A stretch of 64,000 nt of DNA, taken from NCBI GenBank assembly GCA_934202525.1, contig CAKPYB010000015.1:1-64000 (forward strand). Direction: 5' to 3'. The position numbers and the translations under genes are program-made. Below are positions 28,815 through 37,276 of this stretch, piece after piece. The notes under the pieces were generated by a model. That model was not told the origin of the DNA. It was given only the letters and a program-made list of their open reading frames with translations, and did not search any database. The first letter of the stretch is position 1. Each line of letters starts with the position of its first letter. The stretch is from an uncultured Prevotella sp. (lineage in GTDB: Bacteria > Bacteroidota > Bacteroidia > Bacteroidales > Bacteroidaceae).

Positions 28815-29738
28815 ATGGTTAAGATTGTTTATGCATTCTTTTATGCAATATCGCTGCTGCCTTTCAGGCTGCTCTATTGCATTGCCGACTTCGAGTACTT
28901 CATGATGTATTACGTCATCAAGTACCGCAAAGGCATTGTGCGTAAGAATCTCACCACCTCCTTCCCTGAGAAATCAGAAGAAGAGATTGTTGACATCGAG
29001 AAGAAATTCTACCGCTGGTTCAGCGATTACTTCTTCGAGGCGGTTAAACTTCTGAGCATCAGCGATAAGGAACTTCGCCGCCGATTCAAGATATATAACA
29101 GCGAAGAAGTGGAACAATGTTTCCAGGAAGGTCAGGATGTGGCAGCCATCCTCGGTCATTACTGCAACTGGGAGTGGCTCTCATGTGTAGGCATCGAACT
29201 GCCCAAAAGCCGCATCATGGGCCTCATCTATCATCCACTGTACAATAAAGCTTTTGATGAACTCTTCAAGCGCATCCGCTCTCACGAAGAAAACGGAGTG
29301 CCTGTCCCTAAGAAGGACATCCTCCGCTATCTCGTAGACTACAAGCGCAAGAACATCCGCAGCCTCTTCGGCTACATCAGCGACCAGGGTCCCAAGTGGG
29401 AGAACATCCACTTATGGCTTCCTTTCCTCAACCATCCCGAAACCCCTGTGTTTACGGGTGGCGAGAGAATCATGAGGAAGATGAACGATGCCGTGTTCTA
29501 TGTAGAGATGTCCCGCCCTAAGCGCGGCTACTATACAGCAACCTACAAACTCATTACCCGCAATCCGAACACCCTGCCGGAGCATGAGATAACCCGTCGC
29601 TTCTTCCAGATGCTGGAAGAAACCATCCGCCAGAATCCACCTTATTATTTATGGACGCATAACAGATGGAAGCGAACCAAGGAGGAGTTTGACAAGCGAT
29701 ACGAAGTGGTGAAGGGAAAAGTTGTGCCAAGAGAATAG
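28815..29738 (+). CDS. LpxL/HtrB-type lysophospholipid (lipid A) acyltransferase
   Basis: A 307-residue protein of the LpxL/LpxM family with an N-terminal membrane segment (YAFFYAISLLPFRLLYCI). The HX4E catalytic motif is His115-Glu120 in GHYCNWEW. Further conserved pieces are LIYHPLYNKAFDELFKRIR, FGYISDQGP and the C-terminal PPYYLWTHNRWKRTKEEF. It should add a secondary acyl chain to the lipid A precursor at the inner membrane. It follows the MsbA-like exporter. Its stop codon lies at the end of the first unit of a 19-bp tandem duplication. Confidence 0.92.
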   Translation: MVKIVYAFFYAISLLPFRLLYCIADFEYFMMYYVIKYRKGIVRKNLTTSFPEKSEEEIVDIEKKFYRWFSDYFFEAVKLLSISDKELRRRFKIYNSEEVEQCFQEGQDVAAILGHYCNWEWLSCVGIELPKSRIMGLIYHPLYNKAFDELFKRIRSHEENGVPVPKKDILRYLVDYKRKNIRSLFGYISDQGPKWENIHLWLPFLNHPETPVFTGGERIMRKMNDAVFYVEMSRPKRGYYTATYKLITRNPNTLPEHEITRRFFQMLEETIRQNPPYYLWTHNRWKRTKEEFDKRYEVVKGKVVPRE

Positions 29739-29757
29739 AGTTGTGCCAAGAGAATAG
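29720..29757. repeat. Perfect 19-bp tandem duplication across a stop codon
   Basis: AGTTGTGCCAAGAGAATAG occurs at 29720-29738 and again at 29739-29757 without a gap. The first copy contains the last codons and TAG stop of the acyltransferase; the second is untranslated and lies in the leader of the ATPase gene. Confidence 0.95.
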
Positions 29758-29788
29758 AATTTATCTTAAGAATAGAAAGGGTTACAAG

Positions 29789-31513
29789 ATGATAGAAGCA
29801 AAAAGAGTACCTTATGGAGTCTCTGATTTCTTAAGAGTTATCAGAGAAAATCAGTATTACGTAGATAAGACTATGTACATTCCGTTGTTGGAGGCCCAAC
29901 CCGACAACCTGATATTCATTCGCCCTCGCCGTTTCGGCAAGAGCCTGTTCCTCAGTATGCTTGAAGCTTACTATGATTGCAAGATGAAGGACCAGTTCCA
30001 GGAAATCTTCGGAGGTCTCTGGATAGGCAGTCAGCCTACCCCTCTACAAGGTAAGTATCAGGTACTGACGCTCGATTTCTCGCAAGTAGGAGGCAACATC
30101 GACAATCTGGAGGAGCGCTTCAACTCATATTGCAATATCTGCTTTGATGCTTTCATCAACAGATATGCACAATTCTATGATGAAGAAACCAGAAAGGCCG
30201 TTCTTGCAGAGGATGTAGCATCCAATAAGCTTGCTACTATCCAAAAGTACGCAAAAGAACAGAATTATCAGCTTTATCTCATCATAGATGAATACGACAA
30301 CTTCACCAACACCGTGCTCAATGAACAGGGTGAAAAAGTGTATCATGCGATGACGCATGCCAGCGGTTTCTACCGCGACTACTTCAAGAAGTTTAAGGGA
30401 TCATTCGCCAAGATATTCATGATGGGCGTAAGCCCTGTAACACTAGACGATGTTACCAGCGGTTTCAACATTGGCTGGCATATTTCAACCAAGCCCGAGT
30501 TTGACAAGATGCTGGGCTTCAGCACAGAAGATGTACGAGCCATGTTTACCCGTTATCGCGATGCGGGACAGATTCCGGCAGATAGCGATATCGAGGCAAT
30601 GATAGAAGAGATTAAGCCGTGGTATGACAATTATTGCTTCTCAGAGGCATGCTTAAGCAGCAAGGTAAGGGTTTTCAATTGCGATATGGTGTTATATTAT
30701 CTCCGTAATTACATGGACGATGGTAAAGCCCCTAAGCAGATGATAGACCCAAACACGAAGACCGACTACAACAAGATGAAGCGACTACTCCAGCTTGACA
30801 AGCTAGACGGCAACCGCAAGGGCATCATCCGCAGGATTACGGAAGAAGGCAGCATCGTATCGAATCTATACGAAACCTTCCCAGCCAGCGAAATTGTGAA
30901 GCCGGAATACTTCCCAAGCCTGCTGTTCTATTATGGTATGCTTACCATCAAGGATACTTTCGGCGACCAGTTGCTCCTGGGAATCCCAAACAATAATGTC
31001 CGCCGTCAATATTATGGCTATCTACAGGAGCAATATCAGGAAATCAATCATATCAACCTGAACGAGTTTGGTTATATGCTCACCTGTATGGCGTTCTATG
31101 GAAAATGGGAAGATGTCTTGGGCTTTATGTCGAAGGCTTACGCCGAAGTGGCATCGGTAAGAGATGGCATTGAAGCCGAGCGCAACCTGCAAGGTTTCTT
31201 TATGGCATATCTCTATCTGAGCAGCTATTACATTACGGCTCCCGAACTTGAGTTGAATCACGGCTATTGCGATTTCTTCCTCTTACCCGACCTGACTCAC
31301 TATCCTACCAAACATAGCTACATCATCGAACTGAAGATGTTGCCAGCCAAGGATTTTGAGGCAAAAGCCGAGGCACAATGGCAGGAAGCAGTAGAACAGA
31401 TCAATCGTTATGCCGCAGCACCAAGAATAGAAGTCTTGCGCCAAGGCACGACATTGCATAAAATCATCATCCAGTTTGCTGGATGGGAAATGAAACGAAT
31501 GGAAGAGGTATAA
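29789..31513 (+). CDS. AAA-ATPase with C-terminal PD-(D/E)XK nuclease-like domain (DUF1703 type)
   Basis: A 574-residue protein from the ATG giving MIEAKRVPYGVSDFLRVI. The AAA-ATPase-like N-terminal domain has YYVDKTMYIPLLE, the P-loop RPRRFGKSLFLSML and Walker B LYLIIDEYDNF. The C-terminal domain has GYCDFFLLPD and YIIELKML, matching the D...ExK core of the PD-(D/E)XK nuclease-like DUF1703. This family is abundant and multi-copy in Prevotella and relatives, with no established function; roles in mobile elements or defence are speculated. It separates lipid A genes from the glycan genes and looks like an insertion in the locus. Confidence 0.87.
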   Translation: MIEAKRVPYGVSDFLRVIRENQYYVDKTMYIPLLEAQPDNLIFIRPRRFGKSLFLSMLEAYYDCKMKDQFQEIFGGLWIGSQPTPLQGKYQVLTLDFSQVGGNIDNLEERFNSYCNICFDAFINRYAQFYDEETRKAVLAEDVASNKLATIQKYAKEQNYQLYLIIDEYDNFTNTVLNEQGEKVYHAMTHASGFYRDYFKKFKGSFAKIFMMGVSPVTLDDVTSGFNIGWHISTKPEFDKMLGFSTEDVRAMFTRYRDAGQIPADSDIEAMIEEIKPWYDNYCFSEACLSSKVRVFNCDMVLYYLRNYMDDGKAPKQMIDPNTKTDYNKMKRLLQLDKLDGNRKGIIRRITEEGSIVSNLYETFPASEIVKPEYFPSLLFYYGMLTIKDTFGDQLLLGIPNNNVRRQYYGYLQEQYQEINHINLNEFGYMLTCMAFYGKWEDVLGFMSKAYAEVASVRDGIEAERNLQGFFMAYLYLSSYYITAPELELNHGYCDFFLLPDLTHYPTKHSYIIELKMLPAKDFEAKAEAQWQEAVEQINRYAAAPRIEVLRQGTTLHKIIIQFAGWEMKRMEEV

Positions 31514-31570
31514 ATATTCTTTGTTGAACTACCTAAAAGTGTTTGACAGGCAATATAAACCAACAAAAAA

Positions 31571-31623
31571 TGCAGCGCACTGCAAATCTTGCGGGTTATC
31601 AAAAGAAAATGCAGTGCACTTCA
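31571..31623. promoter_or_regulatory. Two copies of a TGCAGTGCACTGCA-like palindrome
   Basis: TGCAGCGCACTGCA at 31571-31584 and TGCAGTGCACTTCA at 31610-31623 are each palindromes with one mismatched pair, embedded in longer AAAATGCAG similarity. They lie just upstream of a -7 box (31644-31651) and ahead of the first glycan gene. A repressor or activator operator is a plausible reading. Confidence 0.5.
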
Positions 31624-31643
31624 TTTTTCTCGCAAAAAAATCA

Positions 31644-31651
31644 TATCTTTG
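31644..31651 (+). promoter_or_regulatory. -7 element upstream of the surface-glycan genes
   Basis: TATCTTTG followed by CAGC, a perfect Bacteroidota -7 box. The expected -33 position overlaps the second palindrome and has no TTG, so this promoter may need an activator. The leader to the ATG at 31774 would be about 120 nt. Confidence 0.5.
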
Positions 31652-31773
31652 CAGCATAATTCATTTTTCTGCTTACGATTGAACGCACAGAATATACGTC
31701 TCTTCTGGCAGAATGGATACGAGCAATGCAAATGGGGGAATTGAAACATTCATTTTAAACTATCAGAATAAGA

Positions 31774-32529
31774 ATGAGAAAGATTAAGATAAATCCTAAA
31801 TACGAATATCTGAGAGACTTTATCGAGAGCATCCCTGATGTTTTCGAGAAGGAAGGTCGTGAGATATATAATAAGCGCAACCTCATCAAGGTGCTAACAG
31901 CACCAGATGGAACACAGGTTAACGTAAAGCGCTTTCATATACCACACGGTCTCAACAAATTCATTTACTCTTGGAATATCAGGAAGCCGAAAGGTCAACG
32001 GGCATTCGAATATCCTATGATTCTGAAAAGAAAAGGTATCAATACTCCTGAGCCTCTAGCCCTCATTGAAGAGCGTAGCTTTCTGAATCTCTTAGGATAC
32101 AGTTATCTTATCACCATCCAGTGTGACTACGGCCATACCCTCTATGAGATAGCAGACGCTAAACCGGAAGAATATCAATACGTGGCAAAAGCCTTAGCCC
32201 ATTTCGCTGCAGACATTCATCTGCATGAGATTCTCCACAAGGACTTTACGCCAGGTAATATCCTCTGGAAACAAGATGACGAAGGTTTCCATTTCATGCT
32301 GGTAGATATCAACAGAATGGATTTCGGACCTGTAAGTGAAAAGAAAGGACTCTATAATCTTAGAAGATTCTGGGGGCCAAAAGAATTCACCCGTATCTTA
32401 GTAAGCGAATATGCCTTGCTACGCAACATAGATACCGATAAGGCTGTAGCCTATGTGATGAAAGAACGAGCTAAGTTCTGGACGAAATATGGAAAGAAAC
32501 ATGAAATTCCATTCCAGCTAGAATTATAG
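31774..32529 (+). CDS. Lipopolysaccharide kinase (Kdo/WaaP/InaA-like) family protein
   Basis: A 251-residue protein kinase-fold protein. The glycine loop is degenerate, but VNVKRFHIP carries the ATP-contacting Lys, HKDFTPGNILW is the catalytic loop (HxDxxxxN) and MLVDINRMDFG supplies the metal-binding DxN-type motif. Such enzymes phosphorylate Kdo or heptose in the LPS core at the inner-membrane face. It opens the plus-strand run of glycan genes to 40368, which supports a core-sugar kinase role. Confidence 0.83.
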   Translation: MRKIKINPKYEYLRDFIESIPDVFEKEGREIYNKRNLIKVLTAPDGTQVNVKRFHIPHGLNKFIYSWNIRKPKGQRAFEYPMILKRKGINTPEPLALIEERSFLNLLGYSYLITIQCDYGHTLYEIADAKPEEYQYVAKALAHFAADIHLHEILHKDFTPGNILWKQDDEGFHFMLVDINRMDFGPVSEKKGLYNLRRFWGPKEFTRILVSEYALLRNIDTDKAVAYVMKERAKFWTKYGKKHEIPFQLEL

Positions 32530-32561
32530 TTCAAATACATCTCACTTTAAAACTATTGAAT

Positions 32562-33593
32562 ATGAAACAAAAAAGACTCTGTTATATCAGCCGCAACTAT
32601 TATAATCTAACTAGTGCCGGCAATAAAGCAAAAACAGACAATGAAGATACACTTGCAGAAATGGGAGCCATCAATCTTGGCTTGCCACGCTCTATCAGGA
32701 ACAGCAAGATATTGGCTTTCTTCCTTGACCTGATTGGCATCATCCGTGCCTGTATCTTACTCCAGAAAGACGATGTGCTGTTCTTGCAATATCCTGTAAA
32801 GAAGTACTTTTCGTTTCTCTGTCATGTAGCCCATCTGAAAGGAGCCAGAACGGTTTCGCTGATTCACGACCTTGGTTCTTTCCGCAGAAAGAAGCTCACC
32901 ATCCAGAAGGAGATTAACCGTCTTTCGAACAGCGACTACATCATCGCATCAAACGAGAAGATGAAAGGATGGCTCGAAGAGCATGGACTGCAGAAGCCAG
33001 TTGGAGCCCTGGGCTTATTCGACTATCGTTCTGAATCAAAATGCTCGGAAGAAGTAACAGAAAGAGAGCAGGTAAAAGTGGTCTATGCCGGAGCCTTGAG
33101 CATGAAGAAGAATTCTTTCCTGATAGAACTTTCCAAGACATTGAACCATTGGCAATTACTGGTCTGTGGAAACAAAGAAGGTCTACAGGGCTTGCAAAAC
33201 AATCCCCAGATTACCTATCAGGGCTTTGTACCATCAGAAGAATTTATCAAGCACATTGATGCCGACTTCGGACTGGTATGGGATGGTGATTCTCTTGCTG
33301 GCTGCTCGGGAGAATACGGTCAATATCTGAAATGGAATTCCCCTCATAAGGTATCCTTCTACCTCCGTGCGGGTTTGCCGCTCATCATCTGGAAAGAGGC
33401 AGCCGTAGCTCCTATCATCGAAAAAGCAGGAGCAGGCATAACCATCAGTTCGCTGGAAGAGCTGGATGACAAACTTGCCAATCTCACACCAGAACAGAAA
33501 AAGGAGATGAAAAAGCAAGCGGTAAATTTGGCACAGAAACTGAACAAAGGAAGTTTTCTGACAAAGACATTAAAAGAAATTAATTTTAGATAG
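32562..33593 (+). CDS. Glycosyltransferase, galactofuranosyltransferase-like
   Basis: A 343-residue GT-B-like protein starting at MKQKRLCYISRNYYN; a Met two codons earlier (32556) is also possible. Segments such as DDVLFLQYPVKKYFSFLCHVA, VSLIHDLGSFRRKKL, VVYAGALSMKKNSFL and FGLVWDGDSLAGCSGEYGQY resemble the WbbI-type galactofuranosyltransferase group. The presence of glf 3.7 kb downstream supports UDP-galactofuranose as donor. It is 32 bp after the kinase gene and abuts the next gene by 1 bp. Confidence 0.78.
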   Translation: MKQKRLCYISRNYYNLTSAGNKAKTDNEDTLAEMGAINLGLPRSIRNSKILAFFLDLIGIIRACILLQKDDVLFLQYPVKKYFSFLCHVAHLKGARTVSLIHDLGSFRRKKLTIQKEINRLSNSDYIIASNEKMKGWLEEHGLQKPVGALGLFDYRSESKCSEEVTEREQVKVVYAGALSMKKNSFLIELSKTLNHWQLLVCGNKEGLQGLQNNPQITYQGFVPSEEFIKHIDADFGLVWDGDSLAGCSGEYGQYLKWNSPHKVSFYLRAGLPLIIWKEAAVAPIIEKAGAGITISSLEELDDKLANLTPEQKKEMKKQAVNLAQKLNKGSFLTKTLKEINFR

Positions 33594-33594
33594 A

Positions 33595-34389
33595 ATGATT
33601 CAAGATAAGAAAGTCATTATAGCTATTCCTATATATAGGGATTTACGTGAAGAAGAGATTGTTGCTCTTGACAATAATCTCGAAATTCTACGTAATTATC
33701 CTACTGTACTGATAAAGCCTACAGGGTTGAATACTAATGCTTTAAAAGAAAGGTATCCACAAGTAGGAGAAATCGAAGTAAGTAATCAGTGGCTAGGAAC
33801 CATTAATGGTATTATGGGATATAACGAAATGATGACTTCTCCCGATTTTTATAGTTTATTCAGCGATTACGAATATCTCCTTATCTGTCAGACAGATGTA
33901 TGGATATTCAGAGATGATCTCATGAAGTGGATAGATATGGGTATCGATCTTGTTGGTGCACCATGGCCTAACAGAAAGATGTATCTGCACTTTCCAATGA
34001 AACAATATCTCCAACTGAAAGTAAAGTTAAAACCTGCTAACAAAAATCTCCATTGCCAAATGTTTGGCAGAATTGGTAATGGCGGGTTCTGTTTGAGAAA
34101 GGTAGAACTATTCAAGAAGCTCTGCATCAAGTATGCCCAAGAAATTCAACTGTATAATTCTTTTGAAGATCCACTACACAATGAAGATATATTCTGGGCA
34201 TTAGTTCCAACAGAACTTAAACTACCAACGATAGAGCAAGCTGCAGATTTTGCCTTTGACCGCAAGTTGGAACTATGCTATAAAATAAATAATAATAAGC
34301 TTCCTATGGCTGCTCACGGATATGACCGAAAACATCGAAAAGAATTTTGGTCAAAGTTTATTCCAAAAGAGGCATTTAAAAAACAATAA
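33595..34389 (+). CDS. DUF5672 family putative glycosyltransferase
   Basis: A 264-residue protein with KKVIIAIPIYRDL at the N-terminus, a WLGTINGIMGYNEMM segment, EYLLICQTDVWIF (possible DxD-like metal site) and GRIGNGGFCLRKVELF. These are typical of DUF5672, a GT-A-related family seen in polysaccharide loci. The acceptor and donor are unknown. The gene is clearly more AT-rich than its upstream neighbours, as are the next genes. It follows the GT-B gene with a 1-bp gap. Confidence 0.8.
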   Translation: MIQDKKVIIAIPIYRDLREEEIVALDNNLEILRNYPTVLIKPTGLNTNALKERYPQVGEIEVSNQWLGTINGIMGYNEMMTSPDFYSLFSDYEYLLICQTDVWIFRDDLMKWIDMGIDLVGAPWPNRKMYLHFPMKQYLQLKVKLKPANKNLHCQMFGRIGNGGFCLRKVELFKKLCIKYAQEIQLYNSFEDPLHNEDIFWALVPTELKLPTIEQAADFAFDRKLELCYKINNNKLPMAAHGYDRKHRKEFWSKFIPKEAFKKQ

Positions 34390-34400
34390 ACAAAAAGTAT

Positions 34401-35429
34401 ATGGACAAGATTCTTACAATTATCATACCTACTTATAACATGAGTGAGTATCTTGATACTTGTCTAAAATCATTGATTATCGAAAGCAATCTATTAGAGG
34501 TTCTTATTATCAATGATGGAAGCAAGGACAATTCTTTGGATATAGCTAAAAAGTATGAGAAAAAATATCCACATATATTTAGAACTATAGATAAGCCAAA
34601 TGGCAATTATGGTTCTTGCATCAATCGTGGACTAAAAGAAGCGACAGGAAAATATGTTAAAGTGTTAGATGCTGACGATAAATTCAACACAGAGTCTTTA
34701 ACGAACTTAATAGATATTGCCTCAAAAACAGATGTTGATGCATTTATAACAGACTTTTCCAAGTTTCATATAAATGGCAGAGAAGATAATGTCACATTTA
34801 ATTTGCCAAGCAACAAAACCCTACAGTTCACGGACTATTGCTGCCACAAAGATATCATCAATCTTTGGATGCACGCCATTGCATACAAGCGTGAGAATCT
34901 GCAAGCTATTAATTATAAGCAAACAGAAGGTATTTCGTATACAGACCAAGAATGGATTTTTATGCCATTAACTACAATCAGAACGTTTATGTATGTACCG
35001 GGGGTTCTCTATATATACACGTTAGGACGAGAAGGACAGACCATGTCTAACACTTTCTCGGCAATGCATTTTAAGGATAATCTCATCTGTACGAGTCACA
35101 TTTTAGACAGTTATGCGACTCTCACCGATGAAGTTCCTATTATAAAGAAAATGCTGATAGAGAAATTATTCAAAAGAATAAGATACATATATAAATTCTA
35201 TTTATTGAAGTGCCAACAGCCAGATTACACGATACTCACAGAATTAGACAAGAAACTAGAGATTACATGTCCAGAAGTATATGAACGTTCTAATCATATT
35301 ATCATGAGTAGCCCACTCTTTTTATACAAGTATATCAAGCACTGGCGCTCAAACCCTGACGGTAAGCTATTACAGCTTATGATAAAACTATACAGATGCA
35401 AAAAATCTTTTAAAAAGATAAAACAATGA
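34401..35429 (+). CDS. Family 2 glycosyltransferase
   Basis: A 342-residue GT-A protein. Residues 1-110 contain ILTIIIPTYNMSEYLD, EVLIINDGSKDNS, GNYGSCINRGLKEATG and VLDADDKF, the GT2 nucleotide and metal (DxD) motifs. The C-terminal half (VLYIYTLGREGQTMS, then basic helices) resembles that of the 36222 gene, so the two are probably paralogues. AT-rich codon use. The end overlaps the next gene by 4 bp. Confidence 0.88.
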   Translation: MDKILTIIIPTYNMSEYLDTCLKSLIIESNLLEVLIINDGSKDNSLDIAKKYEKKYPHIFRTIDKPNGNYGSCINRGLKEATGKYVKVLDADDKFNTESLTNLIDIASKTDVDAFITDFSKFHINGREDNVTFNLPSNKTLQFTDYCCHKDIINLWMHAIAYKRENLQAINYKQTEGISYTDQEWIFMPLTTIRTFMYVPGVLYIYTLGREGQTMSNTFSAMHFKDNLICTSHILDSYATLTDEVPIIKKMLIEKLFKRIRYIYKFYLLKCQQPDYTILTELDKKLEITCPEVYERSNHIIMSSPLFLYKYIKHWRSNPDGKLLQLMIKLYRCKKSFKKIKQ

Positions 35430-36202
35430 AGATTTCACTAATTATATCCACGTATAATCGCCCCGAGGCTTTACGTTTGAGCCTTATGAGCGCAAAAGTT
35501 CAGACACGTATACCTGACGAAGTAATAATCGCAGACGATGGTTCTAAAGAAAATACAAGAGAACTCATAAAAAACTTCGCCAAAGATTTCCCATGTCCAA
35601 TTCTCCATGCATGGCAAGAAGATAAAGGCTTTCGCCTAGCAGAGTCTAGAAACAATGCTCTTCGCATGGCTCATGGAGACTATATTGTGTTTATTGACGG
35701 AGATATCATTATGGAGCGCCATTTTATCGCAGATCATGAGCGCTTAGCAGAAAAAGGATATTTTGTGATAGGAAGTAGAGCTTCTTTAAAAGATAAGCTT
35801 ACCCTTAAGCTTATCAAAGAAAAGAAGATAAAGGTCCCGTTTTACACCAAAGGCGTAAGACGGAAAGAAAATGCCCTATGGCTACCTTTTCTCACATTTT
35901 GTACAAAAAACCTCTACCGAAAGCGTCGTTTTTATGGCAGAGGAGCTAATATGGCTATGTGGTTTGAAGATTTACGTAAAGTAAATGGCTTCGACCAGGA
36001 GTTAATCGGCTATGGGTATGAAGATTTCGATCTTTTCAACCGTCTTTTCAATATTGGTCTAAAGCGAAAGTATGCAAAGTTCCAAGCTATAGAGTATCAT
36101 CTCTTCCATGGAAGAGATAGCATTTGTAGTGAGAACGAACGCCACTTTCTTAAGGATATGAATAGAACAAGATGCAAGAAAGGATTAAAAGAAATAGAAT
36201 AA
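35426..36202 (+). CDS. Family 2 glycosyltransferase with GT7-type C-terminus
   Basis: A 258-residue protein with SLIISTYNRPEALRLSL, VIIADDGSKENTREL and IVFIDGDIIMERHF (DxD), followed by a galactosyltransferase-like C-terminal module (VNGFDQELIGYGYEDFDLFNRL). This arrangement is typical of enzymes adding Gal, Glc or GlcNAc in LPS core or capsule. Translation is probably coupled to the upstream gene through the 4-bp overlap. Confidence 0.88.
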   Translation: MKISLIISTYNRPEALRLSLMSAKVQTRIPDEVIIADDGSKENTRELIKNFAKDFPCPILHAWQEDKGFRLAESRNNALRMAHGDYIVFIDGDIIMERHFIADHERLAEKGYFVIGSRASLKDKLTLKLIKEKKIKVPFYTKGVRRKENALWLPFLTFCTKNLYRKRRFYGRGANMAMWFEDLRKVNGFDQELIGYGYEDFDLFNRLFNIGLKRKYAKFQAIEYHLFHGRDSICSENERHFLKDMNRTRCKKGLKEIE

Positions 36203-36221
36203 CGATTTAAAATAGAAAGAA

Positions 36222-37262
36222 ATGATTAATACGCCTTCATTTATATTGTCAATTATAATTCCTTCTTATAACATGGAGGAATATATTGGAAACAATTTAA
36301 AAAGACTTGTTGCCGCACAGCACTTAGATAAAATAGAAATCATAGTTGTCAATGACGGCAGCAAAGACAATACATCTGCTATTGCCCATGAATATCAACA
36401 GCAATTTCCACAAAACATTATTGTTGTTGATAAAGAGAATGCACATTATGGTTCATGCATAAACAAGGGATTAGCGCTTGCTCGCGGAAAATATTTCCGT
36501 ATTCTCGATGCAGATGATTTCTTTGAACCTGATGCATTAGACGCATTCGTTGAAAAGCTGGAAACTTGTGATGCAGATCTTGTTGTCACACTCAGAACAG
36601 AAATAACGATAGACAAAAACGGAAAGGAAAAATTTAAAAAGTTCCCTATTTCCAACATTGAATATGGGAAGGTTTATGAGGCCTCAAGTTTTGTGATTAC
36701 AGATTATTCTAAAAAAGTAGAATTCAACATGCATAGCATGACTTACAAGAGTAGTATTTTGCATAAAGTAGGCTTGATACTTCCTACGGGAATCTGCTAT
36801 ACAGACCTACTATATTGCCTCATACCTTTAAGTTCTATCAAAGACCTTATTGTATATGATATATATCTATATAATTATCTTGTAGGAAGAGAAGGTAATA
36901 GTACTAACGCTATAGCCTTAAAGAAGAACTTTTCTCATATTACAAAGGTACTTACATTGATGTTTAAATATCTCGACGAACAAAAACAAGAATGTTTGAC
37001 TCCGGCTATCAGACTCAATCAACTTAGATATATTGACGAAGCCGCAATTCTTTTTATGCAAAGCTTAAGATTCAATAAACATATAAAAAAGGAAGATTAT
37101 TCTAACATCACAGTAGTAATGAATTATTGCAGAAAATATGGAATAACAAATAAGTATATGAAGAAATATTATTTCCGTATATGGCAATTATTTAATACAC
37201 GTTTCTCGTTAAATTGTATGTTAGGCTGGTATGCCTTTACACATCCATTTAGAAAAATATAA
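36222..37262 (+). CDS. Family 2 glycosyltransferase (paralogue of the 34401 gene)
   Basis: A 346-residue GT-A protein with LSIIIPSYNMEEYIG, EIIVVNDGSKDNT, AHYGSCINKGLALARG and ILDADDFF. The C-terminal half shows YLVGREGNSTNA, matching YTLGREGQTMSN in the earlier GT2. AT-rich like 33595-36202. It is followed 14 bp later by glf. Confidence 0.88.
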   Translation: MINTPSFILSIIIPSYNMEEYIGNNLKRLVAAQHLDKIEIIVVNDGSKDNTSAIAHEYQQQFPQNIIVVDKENAHYGSCINKGLALARGKYFRILDADDFFEPDALDAFVEKLETCDADLVVTLRTEITIDKNGKEKFKKFPISNIEYGKVYEASSFVITDYSKKVEFNMHSMTYKSSILHKVGLILPTGICYTDLLYCLIPLSSIKDLIVYDIYLYNYLVGREGNSTNAIALKKNFSHITKVLTLMFKYLDEQKQECLTPAIRLNQLRYIDEAAILFMQSLRFNKHIKKEDYSNITVVMNYCRKYGITNKYMKKYYFRIWQLFNTRFSLNCMLGWYAFTHPFRKI

Positions 37263-37276
37263 CTTAGTTAGCAAGT

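Noticed and set aside
29435..29455. A 17-base match between the acyltransferase gene and the giant palindrome at about 19162 (CGAAACCCCTGTGTTTA)
   Set aside because: One match of this length is not surprising between two 64-kb comparisons, and flanking bases do not agree.
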